Assembly: GCA_036873135.1 (NCBI GenBank)
Contig: JAPTYO010000015.1
Span: forward strand, 16,223,683-16,287,682
Source of the DNA: Clarkia xantiana subsp. parviflora
Lineage: Eukaryota; Streptophyta; Magnoliopsida; Myrtales; Onagraceae
Direction: 5' to 3'
DNA length: 64,000 bases
In this document: positions 41,066 through 52,711 of the stretch, piece by piece
Layout: each line of letters starts with the position of its first letter
Numbering within the stretch: position 1 is the first letter of the stretch
Program-made: the position numbers and the translations under genes
The notes under the pieces: model-generated
The model's database searches: none
Told to the model about the DNA's origin: nothing
What the model saw: only the letters and a program-made list of their open reading frames with translations

Positions 41066-44000
41066 TAGAGGGTGCCCCATGTGGAAATTTCCCTCTACTC
41101 TGACAGAAGTTAGACTTTCTTCTCCCACCTTTTTTCCATCGAAGTCAAGTACAAATTCTTGCTCGATCATCAGGTGATGTTTATAAGAATCCTTTATTTA
41201 CTTGGGGAAACATTTTCATAAAATTCATCGTTAGTCTGATTAGGTCATTCTGGATTTCATATGATCCAGTTATCACTGAGATTATTTTTATAACTCGTGA
41301 TCATACTTTTGTTTGGTCGAGAGATCCATTTGGGTTCTCTTATGATTACCGATCTGAATTGTTGTTGGGTAGAGAAGACGTAGAGTTGCTTGAGCTGTGG
41401 TTGATCTGTGGTTGAGCCGTATGACATTTTTATGCCACCATTGTTTAATTTCTAGACAATAAGCATTCTGCAAAGTACCGTGAATGTACTTTGATGACAT
41501 TTTGAGTGTCTCAGTGAAATTTAGAGTAAGTTTTATCCGTATGGATGCTAATTGTGAACATGATGGAGGCAGCGGTATTAGCTAGGGCTAATCTCTGCTA
41601 GATTTTTAATGAGCATAATAATATTATAAATGAATAAATATTGGAAATTGATGACTGATTGCGTCTTTTTGACTGATTGTCTTGAATGAATAATAATAAA
41701 TCACGCTCTTTCTAATATTAGCTGATTGTGTCTTTTTGACATGTCTTTCATTACGAGGAGTATACATATTATAAATCATAATTGATACTTTAGTTGCTTA
41801 GTTAAATTTTTATTTATCTGAGTCGTACTCTAATATATATATATATATATATAAATAAAAGTTATTAATCCATCGCTTGCCATTTTGGTTTTTTTGCGAG
41901 GATAACATAAGTCACTTCCGACACTGATTCGCTTTCGACGAAATTAAGTCAATTACGACCTAAGCGGCCCTTGTAGAGTCGTCCACATCCGTGGGTGTCG
42001 AACTAATTCTACGAGACATCGATAACTGCTAGCGTCGTACTTACCCACAACAAGTTCGACGTCCAACACAACTGCCACTGCAGACCGGTCACACTCCCCT
42101 TCCATACACGAACCCATCTCGGCCGGATCGCCGGTTTGATTATATCCATCGAGAAAGAGATAGGTGGAAGTAGACAGAAGGGTGGCGGTGGAGAACGTGG
42201 TAATGGAAGGGGATCTTCTTATCCTTCTTACAATTAGACCGAGGGCCACTACGGAGACGAACGGTCGGATCAGGTTGGACCGGACAAGCTGAAATCGATA
42301 TCTTGACCGATCTGATGATGATACCATTGCCCAAAAGTCACTATATCGGAGGCTCAAGTTAATGAACCGGCCTTCCAAAAATCATAAAATCGACTGCTCA
42401 AAACTGGCAAACCAGTCAACATCCATCAAACCGATCAATCCGGTTAACAACGGTCAATACGGTCAACCTTGGATCGATTTCATCAAACTCAGGGAAGATT
42501 CATTCCAATTTATGTTTCATATCTCTACGATAAAATCATGAGTATATAAATAGATAGAATATTCATGCATATGATGATATAGGCACATGATTTTTCCATG
42601 AATATGATATAATTATCATGATACAAGTGCATTCATATATGTCATGTATTGAATCACTTGACCCTGTAAAGAAACACGCACATACATGCAGTGTTGTAAC
42701 CCTCCATAATGAAGACATCTGTTGTAGTGAAGGAAGGAGGCTGCGGGAGTAATTTAGGGTTTCTTCTAAGACGTCCCTACAACGATTTAATGGGTCAGCA
42801 ACGTTTTGACCGGTCAAATCGGTCAAACATTGATCAAACAGGTCAAATATCGGTTAAACCGGTCAAACATCGGTCAACGGCGGTCAGACCAGCCAACGTC
42901 GGTCAAAACCACCACGCTCACACTAAGCATCGGGTTCATCTCGAGTCATCATATCGAAATCGTTAAACTCAGGGAAGTTTATATTAAACTCATATTTAAT
43001 TGCTCGATTTATATAATAATATATGTTTTACACTCACACTATATAGTGATCTACCTTTATACTGTTGTGTTAAGGGAATCTTAGCAAACAGATGCAATTA
43101 AAACGCCAACTAAGAAAGTGGAATTTGAAAAGCATGGAAGCTTAAAGTCAAAGTGCACACGACCATCGTTCGTCTAAGTTTCGGACTAAGCACCAAAGCT
43201 CGTCCGATGCTCAATGCTCCACAGCTAAAAGCTCCTCTCCGAGAGGCTTACTAGCTAAGCCAGAAAGATAAGTCTCCTATTCATTTAGCTATCACGTTGA
43301 TGATGTTGCTAAGACAAGTATATATATGAGCTATTTACACATTTGAGTTAAACATGCCTTCATGCAATCACTGCTACCTTAACATGCACGTATTAATTCA
43401 TACATATACGAGCATAAATGTGCATATTTAGTTGAGATAGTCTATCTATTAAAACCTAGACATTATAATGAAGATCGAATACTGGTATAATCAACGCATT
43501 TTAGACAACACATCACTTGACAGTCGGTGTTGGTCCCGCGTTACCAACATCCTATAAGTGGGGGCATAAATGTCTAGTACACCCTCCGATGATTAGCAAT
43601 TAGAGATGCATCAGGATCTTCCTAGAGTCGCATGTATGTTTTATCAAGTGTTGCATAAAACGTTACTAATTCATATAAAAAAAGTCACGAGGGACCAAAA
43701 ATTCTTTATGAGTGTTCAATTGCCACATCATAATGTTATATGTACAACTCTTTCATACACTAGTATCATAACATGGGCATTTGTAGATGCATACATCTAC
43801 GAATGATTATATCATCATTTTATCTAATATGTTACATCAACATCATATATTGTCTTAATGCATGTTATATAAATCTAGAAGAGGCGACACCTCTCCTTGG
43901 CTTGGGGACATGATATATATACAACTTATTATCTTTTGCCATCAGAAGAAACGTATAAAGATGGAAGAGAAACAACTTCTAATCTATTTACGATCGCTCA

Positions 44001-44848
44001 GTACCGCATCATATCGGTCAAAACTGACCAAACCGGTCAACATCAATCAAATCAGTCAAACCGGAGAATCGGTTAAACACAAATCAAAATGGTAAACAAC
44101 AATTAAATCGGCCGGCAGTATTCAAACTGGGCAACAATAGTCAACTCCGGTCAAAAGCAGTTACGCTAAACGCCGATATCAGGGAAGTATCTATACCCTA
44201 CACTATTTGTTGTCTATGATGTACTTTGAAATATTCAAATGATTATGAATTTATATAAATGCATATGTCTATGAAAACTCATAACGAATGATTGTCGAAT
44301 CTGACATCCTATGGACAGGATAAGAAAACAAATTAGCAAGCCTCCAAAGTGTGTATCCAAGTATACAACAACCAGATCAAGCGGACATGAGCGTCCAACA
44401 CACGCACGCTCCTACATCTCCCATTACTCAAATATACCCACAACGTGGGGAAACAAAACCCACAACGATGGGAGGATATATGCTTCAACGCACACCCCTA
44501 AACTAAAGGCATGGGGGCAAATCTGGACAACCTCTACATAGCAGGAAAGTCATCCCCCAAACTTTTACATTATGAATCTTTTTTAAGAGCAACTATATTA
44601 TGCCTATGGCTTTTACTTTTAGAGCATTTAGTCTTGCCCGAAAAGTTCTTTCCGCCCAAGCCTAGGGGGCAGGGGAGTACTAGGCAGCACCGTAGCTACT
44701 TCACTACTTTACTGCACAAATACTAACGCCTTAGCGGCTACATATACACCATAGTTTCCAAACACTTAGACTCACTGGGAATCTCCAAATTCCGAGTCAA
44801 AACTGCGGTGGTTAAAACCAAACTTATTTACTAGAACGTGGTGGCTAA
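41066..44848. other. LARD interior with GGTCAA-rich modules, no gene
   Basis: No coding domain is seen. Runs of GGTCAA/TTGACC with CCGGTCAAA variants lie at about 42405-42470, 42800-42905 and 44010-44160. Each is followed by a similar segment containing CTCAGGGAAG or ATCAGGGAAG. A TA run is at 41832-41853. This looks like an old segmental triplication. Confidence 0.6.
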
Positions 44849-45571
44849 CTATGTAGTTAAAAACTCGTTTCTAGGTCGTAAAAACGCACGTTTTTACGTT
44901 TTTACCTTAAAAAACGAGTTAAAACGTAACAAAATCGTTGTCTGAGTAGAAACGGGTAGAAACGCGTGTAGAGTCGTAAAAACGTGTAGAAACGGGTAGA
45001 AACGTAAGTTTCTACCGTTTCTAGAATTTTTACCATAATTTGCTAAAAAAATTCCAAATCTAATAAATTATGCAAAATCCAAAAAACTTATCAACCAAAT
45101 ACAAGAAAATTTTGTCATGGATAGTAATTTATGTGACAAATCAATTTTTTTTACTCAAAACCTATTCATATGACATTCAAGTTCAACCTTCATTGATCAT
45201 TTAATATTAATACTCAAAAGTCTTAAACTCCATTAATATCTCTTTCTATTTTATGTTTCTCAAACCCTAAAATCATAAATTCTAAATTCATTTGACCCGT
45301 AAATTTTTCTTGCTCTACAAAAATTGATCACCGTGACGACTATGGTGACTACTAATGGGTCCATGTTTTTTTTATTAAAATTACTTTATCAACTATTAAT
45401 GAGTATATTTACTATTTTTGTATTACTTGTACATAATTACATTTATAAATTTCATTTCTAATGTTATTTTAGCAAATATGTAGAAACTTACGTTTCTACG
45501 TTCCGTTTTTACGACCCGACTTTACCTACCCATTTCCGTCTCTACGTAGAAACTCGTTTTTGACTGCATAG
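44849..45571. mobile_element. TIR element with 8 bp target duplication (hAT-like)
   Basis: A 723 bp element with ends CTATGTAGTTAAAAACTCG and the complement of CTATGCAGTCAAAAACGAG. It is flanked by a perfect GTGGCTAA duplication (44841-44848, 45572-45579). Subterminal regions are full of GTAGAAACG and CGTTTTTACG repeats in both orientations. No transposase is present. The 8 bp duplication suggests hAT, though the TIR is not the classic CAGGG type. Confidence 0.82.
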
Positions 45572-46079
45572 GTGGCTAACACCCGACATAAACTAGAGTA
45601 GACGTGTCGCTACACCCCTCTTATAACTCAAACTCGGATCTATATCCGGTTATAACTCTAGCTCAGATCTATATCTGATTACAATGATAAGCGTAAAGGT
45701 TCCCCCTCATTTACAACTCAAACGAGCACATCGTTCAGGGTCTAACGACCACAACTAACGTGTTACGCTCTAGCACCAACGGTGCATCTTTATCCGATCT
45801 GGGATTCATTTTCTGGCAAACATGTCATTCACAAGGACAAGCGCCTCATATTACATCTCACAGATGTGATCCTTCGATCAAGTGCGTAGTTTACTTACAA
45901 CATGCGACCATGATCCTTAGATCTGTCGCACAAACGTATAAAATGACAGAAGACCTACCATGAGTGACAACAAGAAGACCTCAACCATTTATAGGGAATC
46001 ATTACCCCTTATAAAAATTACAAGTAGTTTCTGGGCACCACCAATGTGTTATTCCCAAAGCTCAAACTCTATCAAGTGC

Positions 46080-46402
46080 GCGGGTATATCACTCCCGCTA
46101 CTGTAACTACAACAACTCTCAGGCGTGCAGGTATATCACTCCTGCCGCCTTGATTATTCCTATTACGACATCAGGTGTGCATGTATATCACTCATGTCGC
46201 TTTTGATTATTCATATTACGACATCATGCTCGTAGGTATATCACTCCTACCGCCATGATCTAGTGATCATGCATATTGCAATATTATAATCCTGCGACCA
46301 TGTGCGTAGCTATATCTCTCTTACCGCTATGATCCGGTAATCCGACTTATTGTCATATTATATTACTATTTCCCGACAAGTGTGTAGGTATATCACTCCT
46401 AC
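46080..46402 (+). repeat. Array of compensatory hairpins with TATATCACT loop
   Basis: Six units, spaced roughly 50-80 bp, each with a five-base stem around a nine-base loop. Stems are GCGGG/CCCGC (46080-46098), GCAGG/CCTGC (46127-46145), GCATG/CATGT (46179-46197), GTAGG/CCTAC (46232-46250), a decayed GTAGC/CTTAC with loop TATATCTCT (46306-46324), and GTAGG/CCTAC (46384-46402). Loops are otherwise constant. Pairing is kept while bases change, which points to selection on, or templated copying of, the fold. Confidence 0.85.
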
Positions 46403-46462
46403 AACCGTGGTCATTCGATCAGGCGCGAAGCCATATTATATTTACAACCATGAACCTCAAAA

Positions 46463-46640
46463 GTGGCTATCATGTCCACGAACATCAAGGTGGCTATCAT
46501 GTCCACGAACATCAAGGTGGCTATCATGTCCACAAGAAATGAGATCTTGTTACCTCAAGGTGGCTATCATGTCAGCATATCTTTTAGTGGCTATCATGTC
46601 CACGACTTTCAAAACGGCTATCATGTTCATGGTCGCAAAA
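46463..46640 (+). repeat. Array of GTGG-CTATCATGT-CCAC hairpins
   Basis: About five units of 30-36 bp, each with stem GTGG, loop CTATCATGT and stem CCAC, separated by GAACATCAAG-like spacers. Stem and loop sizes resemble those of the preceding array. Confidence 0.8.
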
Positions 46641-46740
46641 TGGTTATTATTTCTATGAATCTCCAAGTTGGTTATTATGCTTACATATATCTAAAGGATC
46701 ATCGGGCGATGGAGATACAGACGTCCTTCATGCAAAGGTG

Positions 46741-47440
46741 TCCGTCCAAAGAGGCGGTTATCCCTAAACTACTCCAAAAGAGTAATATTTTACATGAACG
46801 GGTTGGTGGACAAACCACCCTTCATAAGTGTCCGTCCAAAGAGGCGGTCATCCATAAACTACTCCAAGAGAGTAATATAAGGGTCGGTAGACAGACCACC
46901 CTCCATAGTCGGTCGTACGAAGCGACGATCGACCACAAAACTCCAAGTGAGTAAAATAAAGGGTCGGTAGACAAACCACCCTCCATAGTCGATCGTACAA
47001 AGAGACGATCGTCCATAAACACTCCAAGTGAGTAAAATAAAGGGTCGGTAGACAGACCACCCTCCATAGTCGGTCGTACGAAGCGACGATCGACCACAAA
47101 ACTCCAAGTGAGTAAAATAAAGGGTCGGTAGACAAACCACCCTCCATAGTCGATCGTACAAAGAGACGATCGTCCATAAACACTCCAAGTGAGTAAAATA
47201 AAGGGTCGGTAGACAGACCACCCTCCATAGTCGGTCGTACGAAGCGACGATCGACCACAAAACTCCAAGTGAGTAAAATAAAGGGTCGGTAGACAGACCA
47301 CTCTCCATAGTCGGTCGTACGAAGCGACGATCGTCAATAAAAGCTCCAAGTGAGTAATATAGGGTCGGTAGACAAACCACCCTCCACAGTCGATCGTAGA
47401 AAGAGACGATTGTCCATAAAAGCTCCAAGAGAGTAAAATA
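46741..47440 (+). repeat. 81 bp tandem repeat with a 161 bp higher-order pattern
   Basis: GGGTCGGTAGACA starts units at 46881, 46961, 47042, 47122, 47203, 47283 and 47362; related degenerate units lie to the left from 46741. Two variants alternate: one with ACAGACC and CGGTCGTACGAAGCGACG, the other with ACAAACC and CGATCGTACAAAGAGACG, giving a dimer period near 161. Each unit contains a hairpin GATCGT/ACGATC or GGTCGT/ACGATC. The open frames across it are repeat by-products. Confidence 0.9.
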
Positions 47441-47528
47441 TTGTAATATAAATGATTGTGTAATGGATGCAGGTTCATTTAACTCAGAGCCTAATGCAGG
47501 CAAAGCCTCCATCAGCCTCGGGGGCAAA

Positions 47529-47930
47529 TGATGGATATTGATATAAACATATTTATTTGATACCATAATAGGTATTAACTATAAATAGTCTGATGCCATA
47601 ACGGTCAATCAGCTATTAATATTTAACTACCATAACAGTAATTGTCTAAATATTCTGTTACCATAACGGCCATCGTCAATAAATGGCTATATACCATAAT
47701 TGTTATTATGTTATTTTATATAAAGAATCCTATGATTAACATTTGATATATGACAAATTATATACAAAATAGTGATCCCTCTTTATATGAACGGCAACTA
47801 ACTTGACCGTCGGAGAGGGATCGCCGGGGTTCGCCCTGGCACTCCCTTTTTGCAGGTGCGTGCCCGGGATTCGAAGACTAAGGAGCTCGGAAACATCGCA
47901 AAAATATCTCGGTAAATCCAGGTTCCAACA
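47529..47930 (+). repeat. 3' LTR of the LARD-like element
   Basis: 402 bp, same ends as the 5' LTR, with no length difference between the two. The polypurine tract lies directly upstream at about 47514-47528. Confidence 0.93.
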
Positions 47931-48660
47931 CTAATGATTTAACTAGAATGAGAAAAAAGTGCTAGAATCTGCAGAAATTCTAAGTGAAGTCCATGCAGAA
48001 GTAGCTTTTATTAGGGCTTGGATTTGCTGGATAGAAGCCCATCAGAAGCAAGATGGACTGAAGACTGGACCTGGACCGGACTTTCCTTTTCTGTTTCATT
48101 TCGTTCTTTTTATTTGAGGACCTTTTTGTGTAGTTTGGTTTGTTTGGGTAAAGTTCCTTCTATTGTAAGAACTCGGGGTTGAACCTAGGACCTTTGGTCT
48201 AGGGTTCCCTTTAATTAGTGTTACTTAGGTGAACAGTGTCCACTTGAAGGAACACACTGTGATGATCCGCAAGTTTTCTCTCATTTACTTTCTGCGATAT
48301 TCTTGGTTCTAGGGTTCCAAAGCTTCACATGGTATCAGAGCAAGGAGGCTAACCACCTCATCTCTTCGATCTGTGGCGTCCTTTTGCTTCGAATCTCTTC
48401 TATTCATCGTTATCTTCGATATTTGTCTTCGCGACGTTTCATCTTCATCAGCCGCCCTAGTCGTTCTTGAGCGATCTTGCCTTGATCGTTCTGCTATTGT
48501 TCGAGATCTCTTCTCTAAATCGTCTCGCCTTGACGATTTAGTTGCTCGCGGTCACTGCTCTTCTTCTGCGGCGCTCTCAAGGCGCTAATCGTCTTCGTTT
48601 TCTGGATCGACTCTTCTTTTCGTGATCTCCTTTGCGGTATTCTTCGCTGTATCTTGCCTG

Positions 48661-49443
48661 ATGGGTGATAAACTTAAGGAACTGGAAGGCGATCCATCTG
48701 CAACCGTTCCAAGAGGAAACCTAGATCTCGCCACCGAGATTCACTCATTTCATCCACTTTTCCTCCATGCTTCAGACAATCCAGGTCAGAACATGCTCTC
48801 GGTTAAACTTGTCAGGACTAATAACTATAGAAAGTGGAGCCGAGGCATGCAAGTGATTCTGTTAGGCAAGAACAAGCTAGGGTTTATTACTGGTGAATGT
48901 AGGCGTGATTCTTATGATGAGAAATTGCATCACCTCTGGGATAGATGCAACGCTGTGGTCTTCGGTTGGATTATCAATTCTGTTTCTGATGAAATTGCTG
49001 ATGGTGTGATGTATTCTGATAGCGCATACTTGGCTTGGAAAGATCTTAAGGAAAGATTTGACAAAATCAATGAATCTCGAATTTATCAACTCCATCGTGA
49101 AATTGTCACTGCAAGGCAAGGTCTCGATTCAGTCTCAGTGTTCTTTACCAAATTGAAGAACCTGTGGACTGAATACGATTCAGCCTGCTCTCTTCCCAAT
49201 ATTAACCATCCTGATTTCAAGCAGTACATTGATCACAAGGAAAATCTGCGCCTGTTTGAGTTTCTCGTGGGCATAAATGATGTTTTTTCCAATGTTCGAA
49301 GTAATCTTCTATTGTCCACACCACTACCCTCAATCAATCAGGCATACAACATGTTACTGCAGGAAGAAAGTCAAAAAGATGTCTCTGCCATGATATCTTC
49401 TGATGGTGTCTCTCTGATTGTTGGTCGCTCTGCTTCACACTAG
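48661..49443 (+). pseudogene. Copia gag (UBN2-type)
   Basis: The frame starts MGDKLKELEGDPSATVP and reads through the conserved YRKWSRGMQVILLGKNKLGF, AWKDLKERFDKINESRIYQL and SVFFTKLKNLWTEYD to a TAG shortly before a long C run (about 49456-49468). The knuckle domain continues in another frame beyond the C run. A polymerase slip or mutation in that run probably broke the original gag-pol frame. Confidence 0.88.
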
Positions 49444-50400
49444 GCCCAAAAGACCCCCCCCCCCCAATCCAAGCCTCAATTGCGATTATTGTAAGAAAAA
49501 TGGTCATACATCAGAGAGATGCTATTCAAGGGGGTGTGATTACTGTAAAAAGAAAGGGCATTGCAAGGAGAATTGCTTCAAGTATAAGGAGGTGACTAAT
49601 GTTAAGGCCACCTTGGCTAAGGAAAACATTGCTTCTGGAGTGATTGGTGATAAAGAGGAGGATCAACTCACTATTCCCAAGTGCAGCAACTCTGAACAGA
49701 CCATTACCTTAAGTGATGACCAATTTGACAAGCTCTTGAAGAATGCTGGAGGTGGAGGCAATTCTGTTGCCACTGCAATCACTACTTCAGAGGGCATTTT
49801 GCCTGCTTCTGGTATGGTTTCTGTTACCTCTTCTGTTGGTAATCTGAGTTGTTGGATCATTGACACAGGTGCTAGTAACCACATGACTCACAATTTAACC
49901 TGGTTGAACAATTTTAGAAAAATTAATGATACCAGAGTTCAATTACCTAATGGTGTATATTATGATGTTGCTGGAATAGGGGATTATAAATTTCTAATAA
50001 TGGCATGTTGAGAAACATCTTTTACATTCTAGATTTTAAGTTTAATCTCATTTCAGTTTCTCAACTTACCAGAGATTTAAAATGCTCTGCCAATTTTTTA
50101 CTTGATTCTGTTAATATACATGATCTCTCAAGTGGGAGGGTCTTGGCAAGTGGTAGACAACACTCTGGTTTGTATTTCCTCAATCCCAGCACAAATGATG
50201 AATCTTTTCAAGCTGCTTTTTCTGGTTTCAATAAAGTTGATGCCATTTTGTGGCACAACAGATTTGGGCATGCATCTATAAAGGCATTGCAGCATCTATC
50301 TACCCTTGATTGTTTTAGGAATCAAACCTTTGTTTTTTATGATTGTAAAATTTGCCCTCAAGCAAAGATTGCTAGGCTTCCTTTCAATGTTTCTGTATAA
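49444..50400 (+). pseudogene. Copia zinc knuckles, protease and pre-integrase region
   Basis: Two tandem CCHC-like knuckles are visible: CDYCKKNGHTSERC and CDYCKKKGHCKENC. The protease site WIIDTGASNHMTH follows at about 49851-49890. After a frame change near 50005 the pre-integrase domain reads LISVSQLTRDLKCSANF, LWHNRFGHASIKAL and CKICPQAKIARLPF. Stops and a frameshift split it into at least two frames. Confidence 0.88.
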
Positions 50401-50990
50401 AAAACAAGTGCTATATTTGATTTAGTCCACAGTGATGGTTGGGGTCCCTATCAAACTGCCACTTATGATAATAAGGGATACTTTTTTACCTTGGTGGATG
50501 ATTTTTCCAGAGTCACTTGGTTGTTTTTGATGCAATTCAAGCATAATGTGGCAGATATCATTAGAAGTTTTATAAAGATGGTGGAAACTCAATTCAGCAA
50601 AACAATAAAAAAAGTTTAGAACTGATAATGGTGGGGAGTTCCTTAGTGAACATCTCAACTCTTATTTTGCTGAAAAGGGTATACTCCATCAAACTACTTG
50701 CTCTTACACACCCCAATAGAATGGTAGGGCAGAACGCAAACATAGACACCTCCTTGAAGTTGCTAGGGCACTGAAATTACAAGGTTTTGTACCAAACAAA
50801 TTTTGGGGAGATTTTATCCTAACTGCATGCTATTTGATTAATCACATGCCCACACATGTTCTTAATAATAAATCTCCTTTTGAAATGTTGCTTGGAAGCC
50901 CCCCTGACATTTCTCATCTCAGAACCTTTGGTTGTTTGTGCTATGCCAAAATTTTACCAGTCACTGACAAACTTGTTGTCAGAGCTGTCC
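50401..50990 (+). pseudogene. Copia integrase core, frameshifted
   Basis: Motifs HSDGWGPYQTATYDNKGYFF and VDDFSRVTWLFLM contain the first catalytic Asp. FRTDNGGEFLSEHL has the second, after a frameshift near 50610. NGRAERKHRHLLEVARAL has the Glu, preceded by an in-frame stop in the usual TPQQNG motif (Q codon to TAG). LINHMPTHVLNNKSPFEML and LRTFGCLCYAKILP end the domain. Confidence 0.88.
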
Positions 50991-51650
50991 CAACTGTTAT
51001 TTTTTATGCAGTTCAGCACTAGACTAGATATTTCTTATGCAATTCAGCACTTTAGTCAATTTTTAAAAAATCCTAAACAGTCACGTTTTTCTGCTGCCTT
51101 GAGGATTGTTAGATATGTCAAAAAAGAAGTTGGTAAATGTCTGTTTTTCCCTTCTGATAATGAATGTATGCTGGTTGGTCACTGTGATTCAGACTGGGCT
51201 AACTGCCCTGAGACTAGACGATCTCTGACAGGATACTGTATCAAACTTGGTGAGTCAGTTATTTCATGGAAAGTAATAAAGCATGATACAATGTCTAAGT
51301 CATCTGCTGAGGCAGAATATAGGGCCATTGGTCTAGTGTTGCTGAAATTGTGTGGTTGAGAGGCTTGCTTGCTGAATTGGGTTCTTCACAATATTCTCCT
51401 CCAACCTTGCTTTTTTGTGATAACAAAGCTGCTATACAGATTGTGTCTAATCCCATTTTCCATGAGCGTACGAAGCACATCAAGATAGATTGCCATTTTT
51501 CACGGCAAAAAATGTTGGATGGGACTATCAAGGCAGTTTATGTTAGTTCAGAAGAACAGGTTGCTGACTTATTCACCAATGCATTACCTTTGAAGCAACA
51601 TGATTATCTAACTGGAAAACTAGGTATGCTGAATATTTTCGCAGGTTATC
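50991..51650 (+). pseudogene. Copia RT tail and RNase H
   Basis: Directly after the integrase comes the very end of the RT connection (LDISYAIQHFSQFLKNPKQS). Then RNase H: GHCDSDWANCPETRRSLTGY, MSKSSAEAEYRAIG and EEQVADLFTNAL. A frameshift lies near 51345. The catalytic palm of RT is deleted, so replication would need help in trans. Confidence 0.85.
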
Positions 51651-52086
51651 CTTTGATTGAAGAACATGTCTTGAAGTTTGAAGATTGCTGGATTCAGGGG
51701 GAGTGTTTCCAGCAGGTTTTTAAGTGGGTGAAGGTTGCTGTGTCCAGCTTGAGGGGGAGTATTCGAACTTGGATTTGCTGGATAAAAGCCCATCAGAAGC
51801 AAGCTGGACTGAAGACTGGACCTGGGTCAGCCTTTCCTTTTCTGTTTCATTTCGTTCTTTTTATTTGAGGACCTTTTTTGTGTAGTTTGGTTTGTTTGGG
51901 TAAAGTTCCTTCTATTGTAAGAACTCGGGGTTGAACCTAGGACCTTTGGTCTAGGGTTCCCTTTAATTAGTGTTACTTAGGTGAACAGTGTCCACTTGAA
52001 GGAACACACTGTGATGATCCGCAAGTTTTCTCTCCTATACTTTCTGCGATATTCTTGGTTCTAGGGTTCCAAAACTTCACAGCTTT

Positions 52087-52711
52087 TGGTTAGTCTCTTA
52101 ACACAGTATCTCCTATGATATCCTAGTATGTCACATTAAGAATCAATTATATTTTATAGTTCGATACGAAGTAGCTTTATAGCAATACCATTAAAGTTTA
52201 ACTAAATAAAATTATAATTTTTTTGGAATAATTCGGGTTTACATATCCAACTCCACACTCCACTCTCTTTCGCAATTTTGCATTTCCTAACCCATGTAAG
52301 TGAATTAGGTAATTACAAAAATAAATTTATAGTTTTGGTATTTTTCCCTTGTGAAAAAAAAGAATTCCATTTTCCCCCAATTCACCAAGTTTGTAAATTT
52401 CTATACTATTTAAGTACATTTGAGTTAAATGATATGTTCATGAGCATGTTAATAAGTTTAAGTTCAAGATTGTTCTAATTATTATTGTAGAACTAAAATA
52501 GTTTAGTCATAAGTGGTCAAGACAGAGGGAACAAAAGAAATGCTTTTTTAATAGTTATTAAAAGTAGCCGTTAGCGCCTATCTCAATTTAAAATTCAAAC
52601 CTGTCTCCTCCAGCGTCAGAATCATCCCCATTTTAATACCTTTTTCATTTCCTAATCTTCCCTCGTCTCGTTGTACAGTGAAGTCGGTGGCTCACAGTTT
52701 CTACAGCGAAA
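52087..52711. promoter_or_regulatory. Promoter and leader of the coiled-coil gene
   Basis: Mostly AT-rich spacer. From about 52600 the sequence turns pyrimidine-rich and leader-like up to the ATG at 52712. No other gene is seen. Confidence 0.4.

Larger units (their letters stand above)
39630..47930 (+). mobile_element. Non-coding 8.3 kb LTR retrotransposon (LARD-like)
   Basis: Two 402 bp LTRs bound the element (39630-40031 and 47529-47930), flanked by a perfect CTAAT duplication (39625-39629, 47931-47935). TTGGCGCCGTCTGTAGG follows the 5' LTR as primer-binding site, and a polypurine tract CCTCGGGGGCAAA precedes the 3' LTR. By eye the LTRs differ at about 10 positions, so insertion is fairly recent. 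No gag or pol domain is visible in the interior. It contains a solo Tat-type LTR, a TIR element and long tandem arrays. It must depend on another element's proteins; the primer site and GGGGGCA tract are like those of the Tat-lineage elements here. Confidence 0.9.
48009..52081 (+). mobile_element. Ty1/copia retrotransposon lacking reverse transcriptase core
   Basis: LTRs 48009-48329 and 51760-52081 begin TATT, end TTCACA and are very alike. GCTTT duplications flank the element (48004-48008 and 52082-52086). TGGTATCAGAGC from 48330 is the primer-binding site, and GAGGGGGAG before 51760 the polypurine tract. Gag, zinc knuckles, protease, integrase and RNase H are recognisable in order. The stretch between integrase and the RT tail, which should hold the catalytic YVDD, is gone. 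Frameshifts and stops add to the damage. Confidence 0.92.

Noticed and set aside
42140..42378. Minus-strand frames in the LARD interior as retroviral remnants
   Set aside because: No gag or pol motif could be found in any frame.
46080..47440. CRISPR-like array
   Set aside because: Repeats are degenerate, spacing irregular, and the context is a plant LTR element; no cas-like genes exist in such genomes.
46822..47566. 218-235 codon minus-strand frames as repeat-protein genes
   Set aside because: They are the translation of the 81 bp tandem array, whose period of 80-81 keeps frames open by chance over several units; no start context or family match.
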